Source: Annulohypoxylon bovei var. microspora (taxonomy: Eukaryota > Ascomycota > Sordariomycetes > Xylariales > Hypoxylaceae). From it: 64,000 nucleotides of DNA. Shown here in pieces: positions 1-11,139 of the stretch. Below the pieces are notes generated by a model that searched no databases, was not told where the DNA came from, and worked only from the letters and a program-made list of their open reading frames with translations. The first letter of the stretch is position 1. The number at the start of each line of letters is the position of its first letter. The stretch covers positions 248,001-312,000 of the forward strand of contig MU405215.1 of assembly GCA_022836615.1 (NCBI GenBank), in the 5' to 3' direction. A program made the translations under genes and the position numbers.

Positions 1-20
1 ATACCACTGTGCCCTTTCCA

Positions 21-860
21 TTATTCTCTAGCATTCAACGCCCCCTCCGGCACGATCTCGTCATCATAGCCCAAATCATTTAATCGATCCTCCAACGTCT
101 TCAACATCTCCTTTGCCTCATCTCCAAATGGATCTTGCCCGTAGCATTCTAGGAACGCTATGTGGACCATGGAAAGTGCCATGCCCATACAGAGCGGACA
201 GGCGACACGTACACTACCACAGCCCATGAAAATATTAAAATCTGGCCCATTTGAGCACCCTGGACAGGAAAATCTCTCTCCGTTACAAGCCCTGCAGTCA
301 CCACCTTCAATTGTAGCAATAATATCGGGGATTTTAAGGAAGATATAAAGACAGTGCACTGTTGGCGTGGTATCTAGGACAACGATGAAGGTGCCAGAGA
401 GCTGGTACAACTCGGGAAGTTGAGTGTTGATCGTTTCGGCTGTAGATTGCATGGCACAAGTTAAGTAAGACTCAACATCCAGCACGTCTCGCCGATTTTC
501 GAGGTAGCCCGCGAACGGCTCGTCGAACTTGTGTGGAAAACAGCGAAGAACCACTGTGTCAGGCGATGACGATACGACATCGACCTTCACCAAACAAAAA
601 TCATCTTGTATACCCTCATGTGTAAACTTCAAGATCATGCTCCATACCTCGTTAGGCAAGGTTATGCCGCCCTTGCCCCGAATATTGGTGTTGCTACGGG
701 TAAGGAGCTGTGTCACGTAGCGGAGACCTAACGTGCCGGTATTGAGCAGGAGCAAGCCGTTTGGGTGGCTGCGTATATCGGAGACATGGTCCATTTCTAC
801 CGGCTGCATTTTGTTGTTTCGATAAATTGGGTTGATGTTATAATAAGCGAGTAGTGACAT
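21..860 (-). CDS. Hypothetical protein with CxxCxG-type cysteine cluster
   Basis: Single-exon frame of 279 codons with ATG at 858-860 and TAA at 21-23. I do not recognise the family. Around residues 60-75 there is an F-box-like stretch (LPNEVWSMILKF). Around residues 188-230 a cysteine-rich block carries three CxxCxG-like units (CRACNG, CPGCSNG, CPLCMG), reminiscent of the zinc-binding repeats of DnaJ proteins, but no J domain is present. No signal peptide or membrane segment is evident. The C-terminus is acidic. The gene sits at the window edge with an AT-rich stretch and a MITE upstream. A role in protein binding is a guess from the F-box-like motif only. Confidence 0.6.
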   Translation of the reverse strand: MSLLAYYNINPIYRNNKMQPVEMDHVSDIRSHPNGLLLLNTGTLGLRYVTQLLTRSNTNIRGKGGITLPNEVWSMILKFTHEGIQDDFCLVKVDVVSSSPDTVVLRCFPHKFDEPFAGYLENRRDVLDVESYLTCAMQSTAETINTQLPELYQLSGTFIVVLDTTPTVHCLYIFLKIPDIIATIEGGDCRACNGERFSCPGCSNGPDFNIFMGCGSVRVACPLCMGMALSMVHIAFLECYGQDPFGDEAKEMLKTLEDRLNDLGYDDEIVPEGALNARE

Positions 861-2511
861 TCGTTACCTGTGTTTGACAGAGTTTAGGAATGATTATCCC
901 ACGAGGACCCAGGCAGGGGACGTTTTTTACTAACCTCCGCTTTTGACGAACAGACCAAGCTCGCTACCAGCTTTTGTCCCTTGCAATGTATTTATTCGCC
1001 GATTTAAGTGTATCAATACAAGAACTTTTCAAAACTTATCTGGGTGAGGTGGATGCGTATTAAAATCCTGATTGTTGATTGATTAGAATCAGGACAAGGT
1101 GGATGCGAAAAAAACGTCCCTTGCTTAGGTCCTCGTGGGATAATTAATAAATAAACAATAAATGAAGACTTTTAACGGGTTAATGGATTTGGTAGGTATT
1201 ATCGTTATTCCGGTTGCTTAACCGTTATTATGTAGGTATCTTAAGGCGCTGAGCCACTCAGTTTTGGTCTATGATTAATTGAATTGAATTGAAAGAAATT
1301 CACTTACTCTTACATTTAATTATACTTTCGCATTTAATTACTTATAAACCTTTCAAAATTACGCCTTAAGTAAATTCAATTGATTAATCATTTCAGAACA
1401 TTTTACACGCAAAAGTTGCAGCAATTTCAATTGCATATGTGGTTGCAAAATTAGGTATAAAAGTAAATACGTTGAAAGTGTGTTAATTGAGGTTAGTCCC
1501 GTGACACCCTTTATGCAGGCCTTCTCACCCGGTCCTACATATAGTTATTCCTAAAGCTAGGTACATAATTTGCTAACCATTTATACAACTGGAATAGCTG
1601 TAACCGTACCCGTTCGAAAGCGCTTTGAAAGCTCGAAGGGTTTAATCATAAAAATATTTATGAGCAATCGAAGGGGCAGGAAAAGGTGAAATGCAAAGGG
1701 TTTAACTACGTACATCCAATCAACTTTTACTTACTAATAATCCTTAGTATTACATAATCACCCCACAGTCATGTAACTGTGGGTTCTCTATGTATGACTC
1801 ATCATTATTTGGCTTACCAAATTTAAACAGTTACATGCCTGCATGCCAGTTTGCAGTTAAAAAGATCGAATACGAACCACTTAAAAGGCTTTAGAGGTAC
1901 GTTCTAGAACCAAGTAAAGCCTATGAAGATCTTAATCGTACGTCGACACGCATGATAGGTGGGTTGAAAAGTTGTTGGTTTGAGGTTTGCTAAGCCGCTT
2001 CCCACTTACAAGGAGTGAGCGAAATACTCACAGATCTCTTCATAGGTAACAATCGCAACATCCAATCAAAACTTCGCGTTCATACGTTGTCGGAATTTTG
2101 ATTCGATGTTTGGTTGTGAGTTGCCTACATGCCACATGCCTACATGCCGTCAAGGATTATATGAGACTTAGTCGGCGTTCGGTCCTAGGCAGCACTGTTG
2201 GTCGGGATATGCGTTTAAAGTCCTATGGCGATTGTCGGCTTCCGTGTCATGCCGATTCATCATATTCAGATCTCTATTGTCAATGTATTTGTCTATTGTA
2301 TCGACTATTATCGAGATGTTGCCTGATAGAAGCGGGTTTCCCTCAGGATATATGAACGGCTTAACTAAGTCCGGTAGACGCGACTCTACGAATTGTCCGA
2401 CAACCTCTTCATTTATTTTTGAAAAGAAACTTGAATGATTTTTTGACGCAACATAATCGAGTTGTCATACACTTGCTGGGCCCGGTATTTCCACCTCGCA
2501 CATAAACAATA
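861..2511. other. AT-rich intergenic region
   Basis: Apart from the MITE at 897-1140 I see no supportable gene. The short open frames at 2098-2438 have no recognisable content or splice partners. The sequence is AT-rich with many TA steps, as expected for decayed, C-to-T-mutated DNA. The last ~200 bases must contain the promoter of the transcription factor that starts at 2512. Confidence 0.5.
897..1140. mobile_element. MITE with ~34-bp terminal inverted repeats and TA flanks
   Basis: Bases 897-930 (TCCCACGAGGACC...GGGACGTTTTTT) and the reverse complement of about 1107-1140 match almost base for base, with only a few differences. Both ends are bordered by TA (895-896 and 1141-1142). That layout is typical of non-autonomous Tc1/mariner-type elements, which duplicate a TA target. 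The 244-bp element has no coding capacity. Its interior also carries short repeated GGTGGATGCG segments. It lies 37 bases upstream of the first gene's start codon. Confidence 0.8.
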
Positions 2512-4779
2512 ATGTCAACTCCAACGTCACAGACATCGGACCATGGTCGCCGCATTGCTGAACCCATACCATACGTTCCGCAACTCAGTTGCGAGCTGTG
2601 TCAGTAGGTATTTTAAGTATAACGTGTAGCATTTTAAAGGCTGAAAAGTTTCATAATAGGAGGCGCAAGGTTAAATGCGACAAGTCAAACCCATGCTCTA
2701 GCTGTGTAAGATCAGATATGACATGCGTACCTATTTATCGCAAACGACTACCTCGTGGTCGTCATGTCCATCCTCGGTCCTCTGCGACAACAAACGAGAG
2801 CGATGAGCTGAGGGATCGGCTTCTAAGACTAGAGGCTCTAGTTTCGAACCTGAGTAGCTTGCCAGGTTCATCGAGTGCTAATACTCCTCCGAAACTTGAC
2901 TCAGCGACGCCATTTAGTAGCTCTGAGCTCGTGGAGGCTACAGGCGCCGGGAAGCAAGTCGGGCGACCATTCTGGGCTCACATCGCGGAGGAGGTAATAA
3001 GTGCCCCTCCTTGGTACCATTATTCCAATTGACATTGAAAAGATAGGCGGCCTTCGTAATATCGTCGGTACCCCATCTGATGATGGAGAGAGCACACGAT
3101 CAAATTCAAAACCGGTTCAGAGTCCTAGCCTACGGGTATTAGGAATTAGTTCCGCCCGTGGCGGTAGCCTTGGAGCAGGTGATGGTCTCCTGAGCGATAC
3201 CAAGCTGACAGCACAGCTTTGCGAAATCTATCTACGCCAGGTAGACCCTATCATCAAATTACTACATCGACCTTCACTGAGCAAATTCATGTTAGGCGGC
3301 CAATGTTACTTAAGCTACGAGCCTAATCACATATCTACAATATGCCTCAGCTCGGCTGTCTGCTATTCAGCTTTAGCTAGCATGACGGAAGAGCAATGCC
3401 AAGCAATGCTTAATATGGATAGATCGATGCTGGTAGTAGAGTATAGAGCAGTATGTGAAGCTGCGCTAGAAAGAGCGGAGTTGATGACTACCGATGATAT
3501 CACCCTCCTACAAGCATTTATACTATACCTCTTCGCGAGACGGACTGAGGACTCCAGTCGTGCTATTTGGACTATGTTTGCTATTGCTGTCCGGGTAGCA
3601 AAGGCTCTATTGCTCCATCTAGAACGAATCGAGTCTTTCTTCAACCGTCAGATTAGACAACGATTGTGGAACACTATATGTCTCCTGGATCTCCAGACCT
3701 CATTTGGACAAGTCACTGAGCCGCTTATAGGGCTCGGCGGGATTCCATCGACTCTCCCAATAAATATCAATGACTGCGAATTTGATGTCGACACTATCGG
3801 AGAACTCATGGGCAGAGATGGATTAACCGACATGACCTTTTCTCTTGTCCTATACAGCGCACAGCGAACCGGGCGGCTTTTAAATTTCCCTAGCAGAGAA
3901 ACGACAGATTTAAATTGGGCAGGACGAGTGGAACAGGTGTCGCGCTTCGAGCAAAATATTCTTAACCTTTTGAAATTCTGTGATCCTGAGTCAAGTGCAT
4001 ATGCTTGGTCGACATTCCACGGAGCACAGATGCGATTGGTAGCCATGCGTCTTACTGCTTTAAGACCACTACATCGCCTTCACAACAGGCCGGCGCCTCG
4101 ACCTCAGCATATCAATCTACTTAACAGCTCCTTAGAAGTTCTGAATAAGGTGCACCTAGTTAGAACAGACCCACGAGGAGAGGGATTCAGATGGTACGAA
4201 GTGGTTCAGTGGCACGCTCTTGCGATTGCTATCACGGAATGTTTCTGTGCTGATATCGGAGTCCTTCGGATGTCCTGGCCGTTGGTAGAAGCATCATTTC
4301 AGGATTATAAGACCGACCCTAGAAATTATTACCAGGGAATGCTTAGAAAACCTTTAGAAATGCTTATGGATCAGGTCCGGACAAGAGTCAACTCCCTTCT
4401 AAACTCCCCAAACTCTACGCATCAGTTTTCACAGCACGATAGTGGGTCATCCTATTACCCCTATCAACAGCCATTAGACACCACCGCAGTCGGGATAGAA
4501 CCTACCAATCTATCTAGCCTATCTCCTCCCCAACACATTGGCACTCTCAATTTCAATGTCGGCGGAGTCAATCCATCAATGTCTTACGACAACTCTGTGT
4601 TTATGCCCTCGTCGGTACCTCAGTGGTTTCCGCCACAGTTGCCATATAGTCAAAGCCCTCAAGCAAGCAGTATGCTTGAAGTGAGCAATGCTGTCGCTGG
4701 GGATTTGTCATGCAGGATATGGGAAGAGTTTGTATCGAAGCTACCTTTCGAGGACCTCCCTCGGATTCCTAGGCAATAG
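2512..4779 (+). CDS. Zn(II)2Cys6 transcription factor with fungal-specific TF domain
   Basis: Proposed exons 2512-2603, 2660-2993 and 3043-4779 give 720 aa. Intron 1 (56 bp) splits the zinc cluster. Once it is removed the motif reads CELCQRRKVKCDKSNPCSSC and continues to a sixth cysteine (C-x2-C-x6-C-x5-C-x2-C-x6-C), the GAL4-type binuclear cluster that binds DNA. Intron 2 (49 bp) joins HIAEE to IGGLRNIVG. A leucine-rich linker (LRDRLLRLEALVSNL) probably dimerises. The central part (YLRQVDPIIKLLHRPSLSKF onward) matches the fungal-specific transcription-factor domain. The tail is Ser/Pro/Gln-rich. The target genes cannot be told from sequence, and no biosynthetic cluster adjoins it. The ATG at 2512 was chosen because it is the first in frame with the cluster. 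Confidence 0.88.
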
Positions 4780-7700
4780 AGTTCTATTAGAGATTTTATA
4801 TCCAAAGTATGAAGTAACTTATTAACCAGCATGTCATTTCTTTATCTAGGTGCCCTTTGCTGTGAACTATACATAGTCGGAGTCGGCGTAATGTGGATAT
4901 GGCGGTAGATAGGTACCTAAGCACCCCCTGAACATACCAAACAACTTTAATAGGTTCTCACCCATTTTTTATAGTGCAACTCATATTTCGTCATGGCTAA
5001 ATAGGTAGGTAGTGAGTAAGTTCGATAAGTCGATTGTTCGGGCAGGAATGAATGTCGGTCGTCTTCCTAGGTGTACTATGCCATGCTGAGTCATTATACC
5101 AGCACGACACTGCTGGGAGATATGTGGGTCACCAATGGGGGTAACGTGAACAATCAATTGAGGTACGAGAGAAGTTATCCTGGATAAGCCCCTTAGACAT
5201 ATGAAATGAGTGTGTCGTCATCTCATACAAATTGTGGTACTAGGAGAGCTCCGGTGATACGAAAGGGGCGACACCGAAGGTGACACCCGTTGGTGATCAT
5301 CTCATGAGGCTATGAAAAAGGCTGAGACCGATGGAGTGCAACTTAATCTGATCAAGAATGGCACGATGGCATTACGGCCTTCCAAATTTGATGCATGATG
5401 GACCTTTCTAAGGCTGCTTCTCTATAGGTAGAATCATGGGATTTAGAACCAAGACTTCAAGATTAGCCACGTGTTTAACTTCGAAAACTTGGCAATGGGC
5501 GAGGTATGTTAGGAATACGATTTATTGAAGAGAATCGTAATAAGAAGTGCTTCGTTTTTGCTTACTTGTAGTCCACGATGTAAAGCTACTACCGTAATGG
5601 ATATTTTCATCTCAGACGATGTTAGATGATGTTAAACGTTAACGTTGATGTTGGTGTCATATTTAGAAATTGGATTTAAAATAACACTGTCACGGTTTAC
5701 CCCTGAATATTTACCGACTGGTATGTCCAACATGAGATATATATTATATGTTATGCATTCATGCAAGTAGCGCGAAGGATCAACTAACATCTAGCTAAAT
5801 GATTAGAAGCAAGTATGTATGGAGGCGGCAATCCCGTGTACATAGGTATGTAGTGTAGCTGAAAACATAAGGCCTGTAAGGCTGCGTTAAGGTTAGCTGG
5901 AGGTGGGACGATTTGAAATAAAAAGGGGTATTTGTTTGGTGGCGCAGGGGGTTCCAAGGCGCAAGGGTTAATTGACACTTGGTCCAAGCTCCCTAACCTC
6001 TAACTAAAGATAGGGGTATCCACCTTCCTGGACCGGGGTGTTAATTTCACTAATCTGGAGTAAGATCTGGCACTAAAATCATGTTCCCGTTAATTTTACA
6101 TCTCCTACCTGGTAGTTCGTATTTTGCTACAGCTTCCCATGCTACATATTACTTGAACTGCCTGACCAATCCATCTTTTGAATATATTTCTTTTATACCT
6201 TGCTTACCAACTGTTCCTATGAGGAAGGATACTGCCGTCATCCATGGCATCCTCCGAGTACCACTCGAATCTATCAACGTCCCGCGTCATGCCAGGTACC
6301 ATGCCATGAACACCATGCAGTCTTTTGTCTAACCCATCGATCGGCAAAGAGCCTCATGGCCTCTGCCGCTTTTTTGCAGATCTTCGAAGACTGTTATGTT
6401 TCACCGATATAATCATCTAAATCCCTCTGTCGGCTTGCGACTCGGCTTCAGCTTGGATAGTTCTTAGCCCTCCAAGTTGAAGAAAAGTTTTGATTACAGC
6501 ATCGAATCACCAAATGAACGACTGTGTAATGCCTAAAGATCACAAGGCAAATTAATACATAGAATGGGATTAAAACCTGTTCTGACTATGCTGGAGGATT
6601 CGGTGTTGAATCTGGAAATGCAACCGGCCACGCTCAGCAGCTTCGCACAACTCCGTAGGTCTAATGGTTTCCCATCATGAGGCCCCCAAATAATTACCAA
6701 GCGCTGAGTGCAACAATGTGGCACGGTCAACTATCATCTTCCAGGATATCGGGATCTTAATATGACATGCTTAATTAATGAATTAGAAGGCGATTATTTC
6801 TCGGTTTCCTATTGTCTTGCCCTAATAGATATTAGTGGTCGGTCCGATGGCCTTGACGCGCCCATACCGCATGGATGTTATATGCGGGACCAAGGGTGAG
6901 CGTCACGCGGCTCAGGGATTCTATGTGGACTTTACTCAGTCGACGGAAATTCTACGTCGGACATGTTGCGTTTCAATGGACGACAGTCTAGACGTTGCGA
7001 TCGGCATCGTTGACTCTTGCTGATCATAACCGCTATGGTTACTCTACGCCGCAAATGCGACTACAAGTGCGCAATCGGCGGATGTGCGTCCCTCAATCCC
7101 ATGCCACGACTCTACCTAATCGGATAAGGCTCGTGCGTGCTATCGTCTACAGCGAATCTTCAAATCATCTAAGAAGATGGCGTCGAGTATACTTGGGCGC
7201 GTCGCAAAGACGCCAAAATTCTTCTTAGGGCCAGTAACGTTGCAAGTATAATAGATATTCTCGATGCAACGAAAGGTCTAGCAAAGGCCTAGCGGGGTGG
7301 GGTGGGTCGACTAGGTTGGTCAGCCCAAGAATCCCATCGTGGGCCTGACCTCGGTACCACGAGCATCGACGAGGCAAGGGTTAGATCTCTTCAATACGCC
7401 GTGCTGGGAAAAATAGCCCTAATTAGGAAATACCTTATCTCTCCGCACGAGAGAACCGACAGTACTCCGGAAGCTACCTAGACGTATAATTCAAGCTTGA
7501 CAGTTGTTGTCTGGTGGGGTCCCGGCCAAGTTATTATATGCCCATCGTGTAAGGAAAGTAAGCGATGTTAAGACAAGTCGTCTGTATGTCTCACACATTA
7601 TACCACATTACCTTTACGCGCGTTAACTTACTTGTTATTCTGAATCAGTTGATCTTTTATTTTTAATCGAATCTTGAAATTTACACCATGACTTACACGC

Positions 7701-8444
7701 CCTCGATCTATGACAGCTATCCCAAGATCTTAAGTTGGTCAAGTGATGGTGGGGTATGAGCGTGAAGATGGATGCATCCATACAACCCTGTGATAAGCCG
7801 TCGACCCTTGTGCTAATCTCGTCCGAAGAGTAATTGGTGGTGTTCCGGTCCTAACTTATCTAGTCTCTGATTGGCTGTCGCCAACAGCTTCCCCTGAGCA
7901 AAGGCTACCTCCATTACCGAGACTGTCAAAGCCTTGATATGCAAGACACATTCCAACGTCCACCTTCCCTACACGGAATAGGGGGGGAGCACGAGGGCTT
8001 CTAAGCTCCAAGACGCCTTGCTTGTCCCTCGAAGCTCTCATGAGCTTCACTACCTAATACACTCATAGCCGGGCACGACCCTAACGACGACGTCGCGGCA
8101 GGGGATATGACAGGGTGTACCAGCACAGGAGCGAGTCTGGGTTGACAGTAGCAACGTTGCCGCCCCTGGTTCGAAGAGCCGCCATGAACCGCATACCGAG
8201 TCCGTTGGTTCGCGAGTGAGTCCTTAATCCCGAATTTGCAGTCGCATCCTTGTACCACATGAGAGACACACAGTTGTGGTTGTAGCGTGCTGAGATCGTG
8301 TGCTCCCTTCACCAGTCACTCATATAAGTACAATGACATCTCACCTTTCATTCATATTTCATTTATCCAAGCAAGACTTTCTCACTCAGTCCAGAGTTCC
8401 ATTCCTTCAGACTACTCTAGTCACCACTCTGAACATCATTCATC
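4780..8444. other. Long AT-rich intergenic region without clear genes
   Basis: About 3.7 kb between the transcription factor and the chitinase. Only short open frames occur (for example 5784-5987, 6081-6412, 6708-7228, 7856-8312), and none has recognisable motifs or convincing splice pairs. The stretch around 6830-7230 is less AT-rich and could be an old coding remnant, but I cannot identify it. The 150 bases before 8445 are pyrimidine-rich with CATATAAGTAC-like sequence near 8320, a plausible chitinase promoter. Confidence 0.5.
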
Positions 8445-10237
8445 ATGGTTTCTGCTAAATCCTTCCTTAGTACTTTGCTTCTAGCATCGCTTGGGCTGGC
8501 CAGCCCAGTAACCCAAGTCGATAAGCGGGCTTCTTCTTTCCAGAATACTGTTTATTTTACCAACTGGTTAGATAACTTGGCATATTCCTTATGAGAAATC
8601 ATCGCTAATATCACTACTAGGGGTATCTATGGGCGAAACTACCAGCCGGCGCAGCTTCCGAGTTCCCAGATCAACCGAGTTCTCTACTCATTCGCCAACC
8701 TTCAGTCTGACGGTACGGTGTACAGCTCAGACACATACGCTGATTTACAGAAGCACTATGACACCGACTGTAAGTAATTCATCGATCTTATTACCACTGA
8801 TAGAGATTATTAACAATATTAATCTTAGCTTGGAACGATGTCGGTAACAATGCCTACGGCTGTGTGAAGCAGCTTTATCTGCTGAAGCAGGCCAACCGAC
8901 AACTCAAGGTATAAGCTAATTCTTACTACATTTGCTTCACCTTCTAATTGCCCTGGGCTTTTAGGTGTCATTATCGATCGGAGGATGGACGTATTCAACC
9001 AACTTTGCCGCTGCTGCTAGCACCGACGCAACTAGAAAGACATTCGCGTCAACAGCGATCGCTCTGGTGAAAGACTGGGGTTTCGACGGAATTGATATTG
9101 ACTGGGAGTATCCCGCTGATGACACGGAAGCTAGCAACTTTGTTGCTCTTTTACAGGAGGTCCGAAGTGAGCTCGACGCGTACTCTGCTCAGTACGCTAA
9201 CAACTACCGTATGTGGAGTCCTTTCTCCCCTTTCTAGGCCCGTCTCGGGAGTGATTAGTGCCTACCTAATCGAACTCGCGGAGAACCTGTTACCCCTGAA
9301 ACCTGAAAAATATCTTGCACTCATTCCCATAAGAAGAGACTACTGACTCTCATTATAGACTTCCTCCTGACTGCTGCTGTTCCCGCTGGACCTACCAACT
9401 TTAACAAGCTCCACCTCAGTGACATGGCAGCTGTCCTCGACACCTTTAACCTTATGGCTTACGATTACGCCGGTTCTTGGGATACCACTTCCGGCCACCA
9501 AGCAAACCTGTATCCCAACTCTAATGCCCCCATAAGCACTCCTTTCTCGACCGATGCAGCCATTTCTGCTTATATCGCCGGCGGAGTCCCAGCCTCAAAG
9601 ATCGTACTGGGTCTTCCATTATATGGACGTTCATTCGAAGCTACTACCGGTATTGGACAGCCGTACTCGGGCATTGGAACTGTACGTAACATCAAGTTCA
9701 TCCCCTTTCCCTATTTGGTGTCTCTTGAGAGTGAGAGCTTTAAAACCAAACCAAGGGGTTGTTCTAGACACATGCTAAAAGTTCCCGAAACTTATCCCTA
9801 AAGAAGACATTACTAACTCTCGTTGAAGGGTTCCTGGGAAGCGGGCGTCTGGGACTACAAAGTACTGCCTCGCTCTGGAGCTTCGGAAATATACGACAGT
9901 GCAGCTGGAGCCACATATTCTTACGATAGTTCTTCCCAAGAGCTGATCAGTTATGACAATGTCGATATGGTGAACATGAAGATCCAGTACCTTCAAAGCA
10001 AGGGTCTTGGCGGCACTATGTGAGTGCCATCCAGAGTTTTACCCCTTAGACACAAATGAAAATACTGACTGTTGATGTTGCAGGTTCTGGGAGGCTTCAG
10101 GTGACCGCACCGATAGCGGTAGTTTGATCGCGGCCGCTTTCAACACACAAGGCGTCTCGAGCACCCTCGACTCCACGGAAAACCTTCTCAGCTACCCTAA
10201 CAGCCAGTACGACAACATCAAGGCCAACCTCCAGTAA
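8445..10237 (+). CDS. Secreted GH18 (class V, subgroup A type) endochitinase
   Basis: Seven exons: 8445-8566, 8621-8769, 8829-8908, 8965-9208, 9359-9681, 9829-10019, 10084-10237. All frames join cleanly to give 420 aa. Residues 1-20 are a signal peptide (MVSAKSFLSTLLLASLGLAS), followed by a short pro-segment ending in KR, a Kex2-type site as in other fungal class V chitinases. SLSIGGWTYS is the conserved substrate-binding strand. DGIDIDWEYP is the GH18 catalytic DxxDxDxE motif, with its final Glu as acid/base. MAYDYAG and GTMFWEASGD are the conserved distal strands. Length and order match fungal endochitinases of about 420 residues. There is no chitin-binding module. It hydrolyses beta-1,4-linked N-acetylglucosamine in chitin outside the cell or in the wall. 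Introns 4 and 5 are about 150 bp, far longer than the others (54-64 bp). Confidence 0.95.
9209..9358 (+). repeat. Introner-like intron (chitinase intron 4)
   Basis: A 150-bp intron, GTATGT to TATAG. Its last ~40 bases (ending AAGAAGAGACTACTGACTCT plus CATTATAG) closely resemble the 3' ends of the introns at 9682-9828 and 12488-12670. It contains a GATTAG/CTAATC hairpin. Ordinary introns nearby are 54-64 bp. Confidence 0.55.
9682..9828 (+). repeat. Introner-like intron (chitinase intron 5)
   Basis: A 147-bp intron, GTACGT to TGAAG. Its 3' segment (AAGAAGACATTACTAACTCT then CGTTGAAG) is nearly the same as in the MFS intron at 12488-12670 and similar to chitinase intron 4. It also shares a TCCCCTTTC block near its 5' end with intron 4. 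Confidence 0.55.
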
Positions 10238-11139
10238 ATCTCTAGCCAGGCTGATCTCGCGGCGGTCATCTGGATCGGGGGCCGGCGCTCCGGCTTAGAG
10301 GACCGCTAATAATTATTCTCGTCTCTAAGCGACAGACCGACATTCGCTTCGTGTTTTATATTGAATTTTAGGAGGATGTAGATAGGTACCGACGGACGAT
10401 CATGATATAGGGGCCCTTTGTACTCATTTTTACTTAACTGTATATACTTATTCGCTTTTCTCCACACTGTATATAGCTCATTATGGAGAAATCACATACC
10501 AAGAAATAACCTCTTATTTTTGTCCTCATCGCTCCTCTCCGTATGTGCTTTTGTATCGCACTTATAATAGGTAGTGTAGCGCGCCTGGAAGCGCTAACGC
10601 TGACCTGAGCTACACATAGGATTAAAATTTACTATATTTATCAAACGATACATAAACTCCGTAGATTGATGAAAATGAAGTAGTTATAGGATGCACACCG
10701 CCGATGGAAGACCATACTTTAATACTTCACAGAATAGGGTAAGGTTGATTAGAGTATGTGCTAATAATACTGTATTGCACTGTACCCTGTCTATCCCCTC
10801 ATTATGTAATTAGCATCCGCTATTAGCCGTAATATGTCGAAATTGCCTAAATAGTTCGCATAAGGGGTAACCGTGAGACAGTGTATCACAGTAGTGTTCG
10901 CACATGACCTATTTCTTCCCCTATCCTACTCCGTTATCCGTATCGACATGTATATGTCATGGCGCCTCAGCACGAAGCCCTGGTTCATTTCTCTCGTTCG
11001 CCGTTCGCCATTAACTAGATGTTCTTAAATTCCCTGTTTCGCGCGACAACATTAGAACACGCACAATAAGGATACCAAAGCAAACACGGTACATACCTCA
11101 TGATGCGATCATGCCATCTTCCTCAGACCGACGCATCGT
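10238..11139. other. Intergenic region between convergent chitinase and MFS genes
   Basis: No open frame of note. It should hold the 3' ends of both convergent transcripts. The first ~80 bases are GC-rich, the remainder AT-rich. No repeat or RNA gene was recognised. Confidence 0.5.

Noticed and set aside
6081..7228. Several short plus-strand frames between the transcription factor and chitinase.
   Set aside because: No domains, no mutual splice frame and no start context; probably chance or strongly decayed sequence.
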